From Hirudo medicinalis (Eukaryota > Annelida > Clitellata > Hirudinida > Hirudinidae), in assembly GCA_011800805.1 (NCBI GenBank), contig MPNW01000091.1, positions 132,408 through 196,407 on the forward strand: a stretch of DNA of 64,000 nucleotides. The letters run 5' to 3'. Both the position numbers and the translations under genes were made by a program. Shown in pieces: positions 11,801-24,004 of this stretch (position 1 is its first letter; each line of letters begins with the position of its first letter). The notes beneath the pieces were generated by a model. It saw only the letters and a list, made by a program, of their open reading frames with translations. It ran no database searches and was not told where the DNA came from.

Positions 11801-14800
11801 ATGATTGGCGAGGGAATGAAAGGCCAAAAGATTTGTCATGGATTAATTTTGTCGCCATCTTGACAAAATAAAATCAGAATAAATTAAACTTTGGGAGCTC
11901 TTCAAGAGCGCTGACAACATTCACTTGCGTAACCAACCAATGCCACCACAACTTTTCCAAACATTCGACGCATGAATTTCAAATAATGAGCTTACATCGA
12001 GAAGTGGACAAGTTCTTCGAAAGCCTTCAAAAGCGTTCGTGAACTTTGTTAAAAATTTGCAAAATCTCGAATTACATTTCAATCTATTTTTAAATTCTTT
12101 TCAAACCTAAATCTTTTGAATGAACTAAAATCGTTTTTAAAGAAGAACAAAGCATTTGTTATAGAAAGAAAATAATAACGCAAAATATTTGAGAATTTAA
12201 AATAATAATTTTATTAATTGTGACAACGAATTTTATTTTTAAGTTTGCTCGAAAAAATAAATCCGAGGTGGACTGGAAAATAATAGAATTTGACTGAGAA
12301 TTCGAAACTGATAAAACTGATAAATCATAACTTGATTTAGAAGCAAAACATCCAACGTGGCGGAGATTTGAAGCTTTAAAGCATAAATTTGTTTTAAGCA
12401 TCGGGAAATTCGATAAAATTATAATCACCATTAAGATTTATCTTATTTTACCTTTTTAAAGATATCTGCCATAAAGTTACAAGCATGACTAATGGCTGGC
12501 GTTCAAATGAGCATCAAAGTTTTTGGAAGCACGTGATTCCCTTAAGTATCGATAGTCGTCATGATCACATGGAATGGACTCTAAAATATTTTGAAGTGAA
12601 CTCATGAAGGCTTTCTAAACATGCGAACATCCATCAATCATGATTCACTTGCATCCAATTCCAGCCACTTCTTCTTCGAGTCGCTTCCATTGAGCAGCCG
12701 ATTTGCATTTACACGGTGGACTTTAATGACGCCAGTGATCATTCCATCACGCCACCGCCGTCATCAACGTTATCATCTGCGTCATTATTATCACCAGCAG
12801 GAACCGTGGTAGCAGAGTCGTCCATGGTCGTAATTACACTCCGTCCAATGTAGATAAGAAGTGCATATTTTATGCAAATTTATCGTACATCAAACAATGG
12901 AATATATTCAAATGTATGCATACTCTTTCATCGAAGCCGAAGATTCAAATACAAACTCTAACGATTCTCGTAAAAGAACAAAAAATGATTTCGAACTTTT
13001 GGAATTTATTCACATTTTGTTTCATTTCTAGAATTTATGAAGTCCCTGACGAGAAAACGATTTAGGATTGATTTATGCTTGAGTGGAAAAGTGCCAATTT
13101 TTATATGGAGGTTCTTTTCAACTTTAAAATAAAATAAAGACGGCCTTTTGGAAAATCGAAAAGTAAAACCTCATTAATATTCTCGTTTGAAGTTTTTATG
13201 GTTAGCTGGAGAAATGAAAGAAAAAGAAACGAGGGAAGAATTGAAGGATGAAAATTCGATGGCTCTGAATAAATAAAAATAAAATAATAAAAGTCTGAAA
13301 TAAATAAAGCGATGAAGAGGAATTAATAAAGCCGTTCTTATGGCGGCACTCGAGTCAACCACTCCATCACTCCACGCGACCACTTCCAGTGAACAGACGC
13401 CTCCCACGCAAACATGCATTAAAATTTAACTCCGGGCAATGCTTCGAATGACCAGCTTTTTCGACCAAATTGTGACAATTGTACCTGGTCACGTTTTCAA
13501 TTTGCGACTTCCTTTCTTCTTCCTATTAACGAGAATTTGCAAATTCATTTGACAAATGATGATTTAATGTCGATTGGGTTCATTTATTTGTTGGTTTACA
13601 CAATTTTAACAACTTTTTCAAATAATGGCTTCATAATACAAAGCAGATGTCCTCATGAGAGTCAGTCTCTCCTGACTGCTCATCATCATCATCATCATCT
13701 TCATCATCATCATCATCATCATCATCGTCATCATCTTTAGCTACCCAATTTAATATCTTTTTTATATTTTTTGCGACTATTTGAAGATGATATTAATAAG
13801 TTGATAGACGGTCTTCCTTAAATCGATGCCATTATCAGTAGAACAAACGAAAGATTGAATGGGTAGTGAATGAGTAATATAACATCTAATTGAACTACCA
13901 CAGTATTGATTGAGTAATGTAACAGCTAATTGAACTACAACAGTATTGATTGAGTAATGTAACAGCTAATTGAACTACAACAGTATTGATTGAGTAATGT
14001 AACAGCTAATTGGACCACAACAATAACGCCTCTCTTAAATCAGGCACCAGCATTATCCGTACAAAGGAACCATGCCTTTAAAGTTCAAAATCATGTCAAG
14101 TTGAAGAAATATTTTAAGGCCTTTGTTCGCTCGCACTAGCCGCTTTGGCATCCAGCCATAAATAAATGTCTATTTAATAATCCGTTGTAATAATTAAATA
14201 TTTTCATAAAAATATAAAACTGATCACATAATTGTCATTTAACAGATTGTACAATTTAGTGGGCATTCACTGCTTGTCTGCTCCTAACATAATTTAATCC
14301 ATATCTTAATTCTACTTTCATAAATACAAATTGTATTTGTCTGTTACGTCCAATAACTGTAATTATTCGTATTTTCAATTGTTTAATCTCTTAATCAATG
14401 ATTGTAATCAATGTATGTAAATCCATAACATGGTTGGTTAAATTGTCTGCCTATTCAACATTCAGCATGGATTGACAGAATGCGAAATATTTGATCGCTC
14501 AAGGTCATCCGCGATCAGATGATCAGTCACTCCACTGAGGTGGCTGACGACTTCCCCAATCATGTGCCTGAACAATTTAAATAAGATCGATTCATTGGAT
14601 GGTCAATTATTACAAATGCATTTTCTTCTAAAGTTGGCTTCGAAATCTGAGAAAACGATTTGCTTTCTTCCGAAATCCTCAGCTCCGTCATCAAACAACG
14701 TTTTCCAGGCAATTGATAAAATTACCTCCAATCTTCAGGCGAAGTGATGACTGCAACAAATGTTTTTCCTTGGTTTATTGGAAGTGGCATTTTGCCGTTA

Positions 14801-16596
14801 GCCTTATTTTTAACATAACGAGAAACCAGCTGAACGACGAACAGCCACGTGTTTCATAATAAAAACATTACTTTACACAATTTTCATAATAGTGATGGAA
14901 AGTCTTTTTTTATGAACGATGTTTACCAACTTCTTTCACTGGAACCATTCATTTTTTTGCCAGGGACGCAAAGAAAGTCTACAGGAAGTAAAAGGAAACA
15001 AGACGAAGAATTAATCAGTGCATCGTTGTGTCAGATTTCAAAACCTATCAGCTTTTTTTTTTAAATTTCTCATATTTTACTTTCGCAGAGCTGAAATCGC
15101 GCGATTTGAAATGTGATTTGACGTTTTCCTAGAATTTTGACCAAATCTGTTTTTTGTTGTTGTTTCTTGCTAATTGTGGCGATGACGTTGATGATAATAA
15201 TAAAGATGGTCACGATGATCGATGATGACTTAAAGCTGATTTGTTTTTTGTGCATTAATGACTTTTATTTGAGACGAGTGCATTTCAGGCTGATGCTAAT
15301 TATGGTGCTGATGCTTTAAGAAAATGTTTATGATAATGACGACGACGACGATACTGATAATGATGACAACGGGGTACTCCTGTAGTACGTCTAATGTTTG
15401 TCTCCAGAGTAGTTAGTACCCAGTAACCATGACAACAAAAGGGATTGCACCTAAGATCTTAAGAAACAAAACATCCAATCTCTGGAACTGACAGAGGAGT
15501 CCATGGAAAGAAACTGGAGAAGTTCACCATGATTGCATCAAATTTTACTTTTTGAGAAACCTCAGATGACATTTTACATTATTCATTGTTCAACGGAATC
15601 ATCGTAGATTGAATATCACCCCATAAAAACAAGCAGTTAAAAACTTTTTCGTGCAAAGAAGGTTTATGGACAAAAGATCGTTATATCAACGGCTTACTGA
15701 GTAACGAAAGCATTGTTTATACCATAATCGGAGGATTAGTTCTCGTAATCAGTTTAAACAAAGCCAACAATGCAATTATGCTTTCGTGGATCTAAGCCAT
15801 ATTAAGTCAGAAAAGCAGCTTTTCAAATTTTGCTGGCTCCAGTCTGAACCTTTCAACCAGAAGGGCCTTGGTAACGGTTGAAAAGTTTTGCTCACTTTTG
15901 ATAGCAACTGCCCGATGTCACCTCGTCTTTGTCTCAAGTAGTCAATGACATGACCAAGGCTGTGGAAAGTTCTGCGATTATTCTAAATGGAAAAAGACTC
16001 CCGTACGAGAAATTCGCAAATGTAAGCCGGCTTAGACGATCTGAATAAAAGCATTGAAATAATGTTTAGTGCGCGTTTGTTGACGTGTGCAAGGAGATTG
16101 AACTAATTGCAATTGAAGGATTGAATTTATTGCAATTGAACGGGAGACGCAACTTTGTTTGCATGGAGAGGAAATTTGGTTAGCTGGGCAGATTCAAATG
16201 TAATACTTAAAATGACGAAAGTTCAAAGTTGAACGGGATCCTGAGAAATGAATGAAATAAATGCCGGAGATGAATGACACTCCGAGCATCTTTTTATTGG
16301 CCATGTTTTTCTTTTGAAAGCATCTCAGATTTTCTTGAACATCGGTTTTAATGAGGTGACCTTGACAGTTTCCATCCTTGTACTCTTCATCAGTTCATTG
16401 TTGCCAGTTCGGTTTTGATAAAGTTAAGTTTATATTGTCATTTATTTATATTATAATGTCATTCTGTAACAGTATTATAATTCGATATTAATATGTGATA
16501 ATCTTATTATTATTTCATAATATCAGCAAGTTACTTCTAAATTGGTATTTCTACAGCATCATCATCATCATCATCGTCATCGTCATCGTCATCGTC

Positions 16597-16628
<32 letters not shown>

Positions 16629-17190
16629 CACCATTACCACCACAGAGACGCTCAGCCCACCTGGAGTGACCTTTTCCCTTTTCCAGCACCGAGTAGCAGT
16701 AGAAGTAAACTGCATATGGCAAGTAAGATATCATGGTCAGAATATCGGTGCAGGCAACTACAGTCAGAAGGATGTTGGTTGGAGAGATCATGATGGGTCG
16801 AGTGAGTACGATGATGTTGATGATATTGCTGCAGATACCAAAACTACATACTACCAAACTCAGGTATCCGTGTATCCCCTGGTACCAGGTGTTAAATCTG
16901 ACCAGCCACGCATATTGCAGTGGAGGTTCGGTAGATTCTCCCGCAGGAAACTCATGCATTCCAATGAGATCCTCCACTTCTCCCCCGCCAATACGATGAT
17001 GTGACTGGATATCTTTAGATAAATCTGGAAAGCTTTTGGGGCCACCTTCTTCCACGGTCGGACCGGTTGTGAAATGCACTGGTTTAGCATTTGCTGTTGT
17101 TTCTTTGCCGAATAAATACGTTCCTGCGGTAAATACGAGCCCGAAAACAAATACAATTTGACGGGCGGATGCTTGAAAATAATGAGACAT
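8841..17190 (-). CDS. Peptide GPCR of the myosuppressin / DMSR (FMRFamide-like) type
   Basis: Minus-strand coding exons are 17190-16661, 11187-11046 and 10817-8841, in phase, giving 882 aa. A hydrophobic N-terminus (residues 10-27) may be a signal peptide. TM1 (about 106-128) contains GIHGYLSLVVC. TM2 has SPTNILLTVVACTD, TM3 has HTSAMWLTVLLAVFRY (FRY in place of DRY) and TM4 covers about 243-262. TM5 is about 395-422, TM6 (775-800) has FVATELPPG, and TM7 (814-836) has NSSVNFVLYCTMSRHFR. These signatures are those of the protostome myosuppressin and DMSR receptors, which bind RFamide-type neuropeptides at the plasma membrane. Unusual features are an extracellular loop 2 of about 130 residues and a third cytoplasmic loop of about 350 residues containing a Cys cluster and many Ser/Arg. 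The second coding intron is short and the first is about 5.5 kb. The ligand is unknown. Confidence 0.9.
13681..13736. repeat. (TCA)n microsatellite
   Basis: CAT/TCA trinucleotide run inside the long receptor intron. Confidence 0.9.
13871..14022. repeat. 40-bp tandem repeat, about 3.8 copies
   Basis: Units start at 13871, 13911, 13951 and 13991. The second and third copies look identical, the first differs at three positions, and the last is truncated. Each unit contains GTAACAGCTAATTGAACTAC or a near variant. It lies in the receptor intron and no coding role is seen. Confidence 0.92.
16556..16634. repeat. (TCA/TCG)n microsatellite just inside the intron donor side
   Basis: Trinucleotide run 27-100 bp into the intron after receptor exon 1. 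If read through on the minus strand it would encode poly-Asp, which is an artefact of missing the donor at 16660/16659. Confidence 0.88.
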
Positions 17191-17828
17191 TTCCAGGTAA
17201 TCACAACTTCTCCTTTCGATGGAGTGGAAGCGATAATAGTCGCAATGACATGTCTTTCACTTAATAAGTCGTCGACATCGCAATCGTTATCATCGTCATC
17301 ATGGATCCATTTAAACTCACAACATGCATGAGGCGATGCTTTTAGAGAGATCTATTGGAAATGAAAGTGATGGTTATGATATTTGCAATAATAACAATAA
17401 CAGGAATTTGTAAGTTTATTTTGTGTTTGCAGACCAATGTTAAATCAGAAACACGAGGATTCAACTTCACAATTACTCGCATCTTTTTCACTCACTCCTT
17501 CCCCATAATTGTGGGATTACTTCATGTCGATTGAATTTCCATTTCCAGATTTTAAATATTCTCCTTTGAGAAACGTTGTTCCATATTCACATTTGATCAT
17601 TCGTGGCTGCATTGAGAGAAGCTGACAATAATCGAATTCAAGTGGTCATGAAAACAATAAAATAAATGAAATGAAATGAAACTTTAAAAATTAAAAACTT
17701 ACTTCCATCGATGAACGAGAAGGAATTGTGACTGCATCAAATATTTTCGAGACAATTATGAACAATTTTGACTCGCTTTTAAAATTTCATTCAACTGTCG
17801 AATCTTCTCCGAGTTCCTAATCGCAACG

Positions 17829-17860
17829 GCATCATCATCGTCGTCGTCGTCGTCGTCATC
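17829..17860. repeat. (TCA/TCG)n microsatellite
   Basis: Short trinucleotide run upstream of the receptor start and just before the LINE relic. Confidence 0.8.
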
Positions 17861-17929
17861 AACATCTGATCATCGAGTCTCATAATCAACATCATATTAT
17901 TTTCCTTTTAAGGGAAGAAAAAATTTCTT

Positions 17930-19580
17930 TATACATTCTTCAAGGTCCAGAAATCTATGTGACATTCTCTAAGTATACAAAATTCAAATCAAAGAAAACT
18001 TCAACCATCAAAGGAATTCTATTCAATCTTGCTTTATGCAAAGATAACCTTAAAGCGACCTGGAAACTGATAAACCTACTCATTCACAAGCAAAAGTCTA
18101 GCGAGCCTTGCAAGGTCTTCCTCACAAAAGATGGCACGGTTACTGTCTTCACCTTCTGACTTTGCTAATTCTTTCAACACCTATTTTGCCAATATTGGTT
18201 CGGATCTGGCCAGCCAAATTCATCTACAGCACTCTAAATTTGACATCTATCTCAAAAGTCCTGCTGCCCAATCAATGAGCATTCCGCTAACAACTGCTAT
18301 GGAAATTACTCGCTTAGCAAAATAATTAAATGCAACTCATAGTTGTGGTAATAATGATGGCGTCTTTTCTCAGTTGGCTAAAAAATCAATCCAATACATC
18401 GCAACTCCTCTGGCTGCCATAATCAACTGCTCACTATTCTCTGGTCAATTTCCCAATCAATTGAAGGAAGCAAAGGTAGTTCCCCTTTACAAGTCTGGGA
18501 AGAAAGACCTTCTTGCCAACTATTGGCCAATCTCTATCCTAGACTATTTTTCAAAGTTCTTCAAAAAAGTCACTTACATAAGGCTTTAACAGCTATCTAT
18601 CAAAATTTTCCATGATAACTGAAAATCAATAACCACTCCACCTTCATGCCACTAATTCATCTCCATTCCAAAATCGCAAGTGCCCAAGACAATAGATTTA
18701 TTCATAGACTTGGCAAAAGCTTTCGACACTGTTCATTACCAAATCCTGCTCCGAAAGTTAGAGTGCTATGGCGTCAGAGTAATCTAGCTAGAATGGTTCC
18801 AGAGTTACCTCAACAAGTGTATTTTCTTGACACCATGTCATCAGTTGCACACATTTCTTGTCGAGTACCACAGCTCTCATGCTGTACTATTCCCTAATTT
18901 ATCCTTATTTGTCATATTGCAATATTTTCTGGGCATAAAATTACTCCTCTCGTCTAAAACCCTTACATAATGCCCATCCAAAGGATATATTTAGGCGTAA
19001 TATGTAATTTTAATAACGCTCATCAACAAAATCCTCGTTCACCGATAATAAAATACCCAATATTTATCACTTGAATACGTTTCAAACAGCTGTGCTTCTA
19101 TACAAATTCTCACTAAACATGCTGCCTACTTCATTTGACAACTACTTCACCCGCTCATCAGAAATTCATTCCCACGACTTACGTAATGTCAATCGCTTTC
19201 GGAGTGAATTTGCAAATACCACCCTGAGACAATTTTCCAATAAATGCTCAGGTCCACGTATAAATGCATTCATACCTAAAGAAGGCACCTCATTACATCA
19301 ATATCAACTTTCAAGGCTTCTTATAAATTGCACTTGCTTAACACTTAAATATCTGCTTACTCCTTCTTTCCATCTCACGCACATTCTTATCTTCTCTTTT
19401 TTTTTTATTAATTTCGTTTGTTATAAACATTACTCAATTGCTCATCAATAAAGGTGTCCCTCTTAGCGGGATGTGAATCCCTTTGGGTTGTTTTGTCTTT
19501 GAACATTTTTTTTGCATTTCAATTGTTTTTGCATTTTAGTTTTGTCTGCATATTCATAAAAATAAAATAAAATCATAATT
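17930..19580 (+). mobile_element. Degraded non-LTR retrotransposon (LINE), reverse transcriptase relic
   Basis: Several plus-strand frames in order match a LINE ORF2. They run from a pre-RT linker (DFANSFNTYFANIGSDL) through the RT fingers (FPNQLKEAKVVPLYKSGKK) and DLAKAFDTVHYQILLRKLE to a C-terminal tail ending near 19451. Frameshifts and stops separate the pieces, and the YxDD region is lost, so it is inactive. An A-rich segment with AATAAAA repeats near 19560 may be the 3' end. The clade is probably CR1/Jockey-like but is not certain from fragments. Confidence 0.8.
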
Positions 19581-21881
19581 GTAAATATAAATATTGTGAC
19601 CTCACTGTTTATTGGCGAGTCAGTGGTACTAAGTCATAAAAACAAGTAATGGTTAATTTAAAAAAAATATCAAAACAAACAAATATTAACACCAAATTGA
19701 TTTTACAACAACAATGCCAAATAATGTCGTAATCTCAATATTTCAATACTATATTAATCAATTTTACTTTAAACTTCCAAAATGGTCATGATTAACAATT
19801 AGTAATAATTATTAATTATCCATATAATACGAATTATAATAATGTACAAAATATGTTTACCATTAAACTGCTTATAATTTCAAGTAGAACATGTCCTGGT
19901 CTTTCTAAAGGATTTCCCGTTATTTAAAAAAAAAATTTACGCTCACAAATGTAATGTAATTATGTCGTTCTTATAATAAATATAATAACATTAACCAATA
20001 CAAAGGCTACAACAATGAAAACCGAAAGTATCACTGACAAGGAACATTCAGGAACACGTGAACAACATTTTAATGATCGATGTCCGACGATGGCTACCAT
20101 CATCTACATAGGCAAAAATAATGCTCACTTCGAAATTCATCTTTTGCATTGAAATCCAGTACCCAAGTAGATGATAGGATGGAGATGACTCCTTAATATT
20201 AGCTTCCTCCACGCTTAAGTGAGCAGACTCGTCTTATTGGAGAGGTGTCATCGTTATTAAAGCCAAGTCATAAAACTCTAATTTAAAGCATCATAGAGGT
20301 TGGGGCGGTAGTAAAGGTTAAGGATTTTTATGATGCATCTTTACAAGCACTTGTTGATCATATTTCAGATATTTTTACCTGCTTCAGATCACGGACGCAT
20401 CTGCAAGCGGCATTCCGTTTTTAGCAGCAAATAAACACTGCACTTATCGGAAATCTCAGAAGCCCTCGCTATCCTCGTTACTCGATTGTGACTGAATTAA
20501 TGAATATGATGAATCTCGTATCATCGGTGACAATCTTTCTTTCACTAGGTGATGTTTCATTCGAATCTCTGATCAAAGTACTTTCTTCAGCATTAAGTTC
20601 TAAGTTTCTTTTTTTACGCGTATTTACCTATTAAGTGATGAATGGTTAAGTCTTTTCCATTATTAAATCTATCACTGGAGCTGGCCAAGATTACCACTTC
20701 CATTATCGGAGTGTCGCCAGCAATTTATGATATCTAGGCGTCTCTCACTTGTTCTTATCGCTTGGAACACTTACAAGGACAAATGAATTGCAGTTCCTGG
20801 AACTGCTAGTGATGTGGTTATTGTAACGTGGTTGGTGGGGGAGTTAGGACGGAAACAACGGAGGAAGGCAGGGATGCGCAAACGAGAAAATGGAATTGCT
20901 AAGAATAGTTAGATGGTAATTTGCAAGTGGTTTATTAGGCCGATATCTTATTCACTTATTCATGCAACTCAGACCAAATCCAAGGCAATGCCTGTAGCAA
21001 GTTCATGACTTTAAGAATGTATTACTAATTTATTCAACAAATGAGACAAAAGTCTGCAATTGATGTCTTGTATGTATATTCTGTTGCATGATTTCTGTAT
21101 TTATATTCTGGGATTCACACATGAATGCCTATTAATCAATTCATGTCTGAGCTTGTTCGGTGCCATGATCGAACATTCTTGCAATTGCTCTTTCAAGACA
21201 AAGTACCGACGTTAATGCTTATAAATTGGATAAGCACCACCCTTTTTGAAAAACTTTATTAAATCTTCAAAATTTTCATATTGAATCACATAACTGGCAA
21301 ATATTAAAACGTGCTCCATTTGAAGTCATCCATAAAACCCACACATTACATTCCTCCATTCTTTACAATATACTTAACTTTCATTAATGAGAGATATAAG
21401 GCTGTGTTGCAACAACAGATGAGCATCATCACAAATTAGAAAAACCATGCAAATATCGTCAAGCCCATCTTTTGAGTTTATCGTAAGCCAACTCGTCAAG
21501 TGACGAAATAAGACCGAGCATCTCCGCAAGTGTTTCATTCAAGGAAACAAACAACAGGACAATTTACAACAAGCACTCAATCTCCTAGCTAGCTTAACAC
21601 CTGTACTTTACATTGCTGCCAATTTTGAATTAATACTTTAAATTATGCATTGCACATTTTTGTGCTTGAAAAATTTGACTGGTTTTAATAAATGAAAGTA
21701 GAACACAAGAACCTTCAAGTAATCATTTGATGTCGACACTGTCGTGCGAGAAAGCAAGCACAACACGAAATCCCAAAATCATAAGTTATTCTAGAGAACA
21801 CAATATGTTAAAAATCACAGTCACCTTGTGAATATACAAACACATCACATATGTAAGGCACATTTAAATCAAATAATGCAT
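19581..21881. other. Intergenic, no gene seen
   Basis: No supported exon. About 20077-20145 resembles 8404-8465 (shared dispersed repeat). The last few hundred bases are the 3' flank of the zinc finger gene. Confidence 0.5.
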
Positions 21882-22796
21882 TTAGAGCTGTTGAAAGTAG
21901 TTGATTGTCAGACCATTAACAGATCTCAATGCCTCCATATCCAGTGTGCCTGCAGAAATGATGTGGGTGGACTCTATTGGAACAGGCAAGTATTCATTCT
22001 CTCTTTTCACATGATCAATATTGACTGGTGTGATCCAACTTGCATAACAACTATCTACTGACTGATTTTGATTACAGTAGAACTGGGATGTATTGGCTTT
22101 TTCAAATGGCTTTTCTTCATGAGACTCCAAATTGTCCCAAACTGGTTCAACTTTAATATTTTCTACAGCTGGAAAAACTACAGTGCTGAGGTTGAAGTAA
22201 CTTTTAGAATCTTCTTGGTTTTCATTGTAAACATTTGGACTAGTAAATTCTTCAGTTTTAACTATGCTGAAATTGCTGGTAGTCTCCGTTGCTGTTTGTG
22301 AGTCATTCAAGGAGTGAACATTTCTACGGTGCCGTTTCAGATCTGGTTTGAGTTTAAATCTCTTCTCGCAAACTTCACATTCATATGGTAACTCTTCAGA
22401 ATGTACGACGAGATGTTTTTTGAGATTAGCTTGCACTCTGAAAGTTTTCTCACAAAATTTGCAGCTGTAGGGTTTCTCCTTGGTATGTATCCTTAAATGG
22501 GCCTTTAAGCTGCCATTTTGTGTAAAACTTTTGTCACAATAGGTGCATTTAAATGGTCGCTCACCTGTGTGAATCCTTAAATGTATTCTCATGTTGCCCA
22601 AATTCGTGAAAACCCTGCCGCACACATTACAGCTAAAGGGTTTCTCTCCACTATGAGTTCTTTTGTGGTTAGCCAAAGTATTCGTCCTTGAAAATGATTT
22701 GTGACATTCTGTGCAAGTATACTGACGTCTGTTAGATTTATTAGTCATGTTATGTCGACGTCCAAACGACGTTGTACCCACGTAAACAAAAGTCAA
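21882..22796 (-). CDS. C2H2 zinc finger protein, five fingers, single exon
   Basis: An uninterrupted 304-aa frame with five classical fingers at about residues 26-48, 54-76, 82-104, 110-132 and 138-161. They are joined by TGEKP-like linkers (SGEKP, TGERP, TKEKP, SEELP). All Cys and His ligands are present, and the last finger has a four-residue His spacing (HRRNVH). The C-terminal 140 residues are acidic and Ser/Asn-rich without a known domain. No KRAB, BTB or ZAD domain is present. It should be a nuclear DNA-binding protein with an unknown target. The start could instead be the internal ATG at codon 17, just before the fingers. The intronless form might reflect retroposition, but no poly-A tail or target duplication was noticed. 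Confidence 0.88.
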   Translation of the reverse strand: MTFVYVGTTSFGRRHNMTNKSNRRQYTCTECHKSFSRTNTLANHKRTHSGEKPFSCNVCGRVFTNLGNMRIHLRIHTGERPFKCTYCDKSFTQNGSLKAHLRIHTKEKPYSCKFCEKTFRVQANLKKHLVVHSEELPYECEVCEKRFKLKPDLKRHRRNVHSLNDSQTATETTSNFSIVKTEEFTSPNVYNENQEDSKSYFNLSTVVFPAVENIKVEPVWDNLESHEEKPFEKANTSQFYCNQNQSVDSCYASWITPVNIDHVKRENEYLPVPIESTHIISAGTLDMEALRSVNGLTINYFQQL

Positions 22797-24004
22797 AACA
22801 AACTGAGCGCTAAATTTGTCCCATAGAACTTACAAATTAATAAATGTATCAAATAAATATGGTTCCTTACATATTATTACATGCGATTGTTTTAATTATA
22901 GTTTATTATTTTATGATCTGTAATTGCAAAAAATATATTTATTCATGTTTTTGATACAATTTCGATTAAGAAATTAATGGGTGCTTATTTTAATACAAAG
23001 TCAATTATAAATTTAATAATGCTTTTAGCATTTTATATTTAAAATTTGCAATGATTCTTCGACAAGAACAAAGGGATGCTTAGACGCGTATGAATACATT
23101 TCAACTGTTTTATTTTGTTGAAAATTGTAAGCTGTTTGTTTCAAATTGTTTCTCATTTATGTCATTTAAACATTTAAAACAAATAATAAGTAATGCAATT
23201 TGATCCAATAAATTTTGTTGCGTAACTATTTCTTAAATCGAAGAATACATTATGATGAGGGTGTGATGTGACTTGGGACCTGGAACAGTTTTAGCGCAAA
23301 GGGGGTTTGAACGGTGCCGGCTTTCGACGTTCTCATTGCGTTGGTGCGATTCATTCGGTCAGTTATTTCGATTGGATTTCTGTTGATAGAACCATTTGAC
23401 GACTAAATTTAAACCCAGACCTGCAACTGGTTAGTGTTTGTATCAATATTACCTTTTCAAAGGTTAATGGGGCCTTGCTCGAGAATAAATAGATAGATAA
23501 ATAGATAGAACGCAAATTCATATTTTTAACTTGTTTTTGCGGGTTTACCACAGGTTAAAATTTTTCCGAGACTGCTTTGGCTGTATGCGTCTTTGTGCTA
23601 GTGTCTGCTCATAATGTTATTTATTGTCTTGGTGATGGCGTCGGGGCCGATAAAGTCTTAATGTGCTGTGCTGCTCGGAATCAATTTGATGAGACACCGG
23701 ATTAAAGTCAATTGGGTAAAACGAGTATTGTAGCGCTCAATTAATTCCCTGGGGATTGCCGGAGAAACGGGGTGCTTAAGCTCGTTCTCTGCTCATGACG
23801 TCATTATCGCGGCTGGTATTTTAAGGAATCTATTAGTTCACGAAAAGGTATTTTTGTGTCGTTTGGTTTGAAATCTTGAGTGAGGATGTAAATATAAATG
23901 AAGGGCGAAATCCCGCTTAAAGTGGTTTAAAAAATTCGGCATACGCCCTTGATTACTGGCACCGACTTTTTAAGAAACTTTTTTTGTTATTGTTAGAAAA
24001 CAAT
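22797..24004. other. Divergent intergenic region between zinc finger gene and Lgl gene
   Basis: About 1.2 kb between two divergent starts, so both promoters should lie here. Somewhat GC-richer patches occur at 23280-23350 and 23640-23800, and there is a short TAGA run at 23486-23505. No coding exon is seen. Confidence 0.6.

Larger units (their letters stand above)
11188..16660 (-). other. Large first coding intron of the peptide receptor
   Basis: About 5.5 kb between the exon encoding TM1-TM2 and the exon encoding TM3. It holds the 40-bp tandem repeat and TCA microsatellites. I see no nested gene with support. Confidence 0.75.

Noticed and set aside
16537..16660. Poly-Asp C-terminus after receptor exon 1
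   Set aside because: It is read-through of the intron donor into a microsatellite; splicing at 16661 restores the receptor frame.
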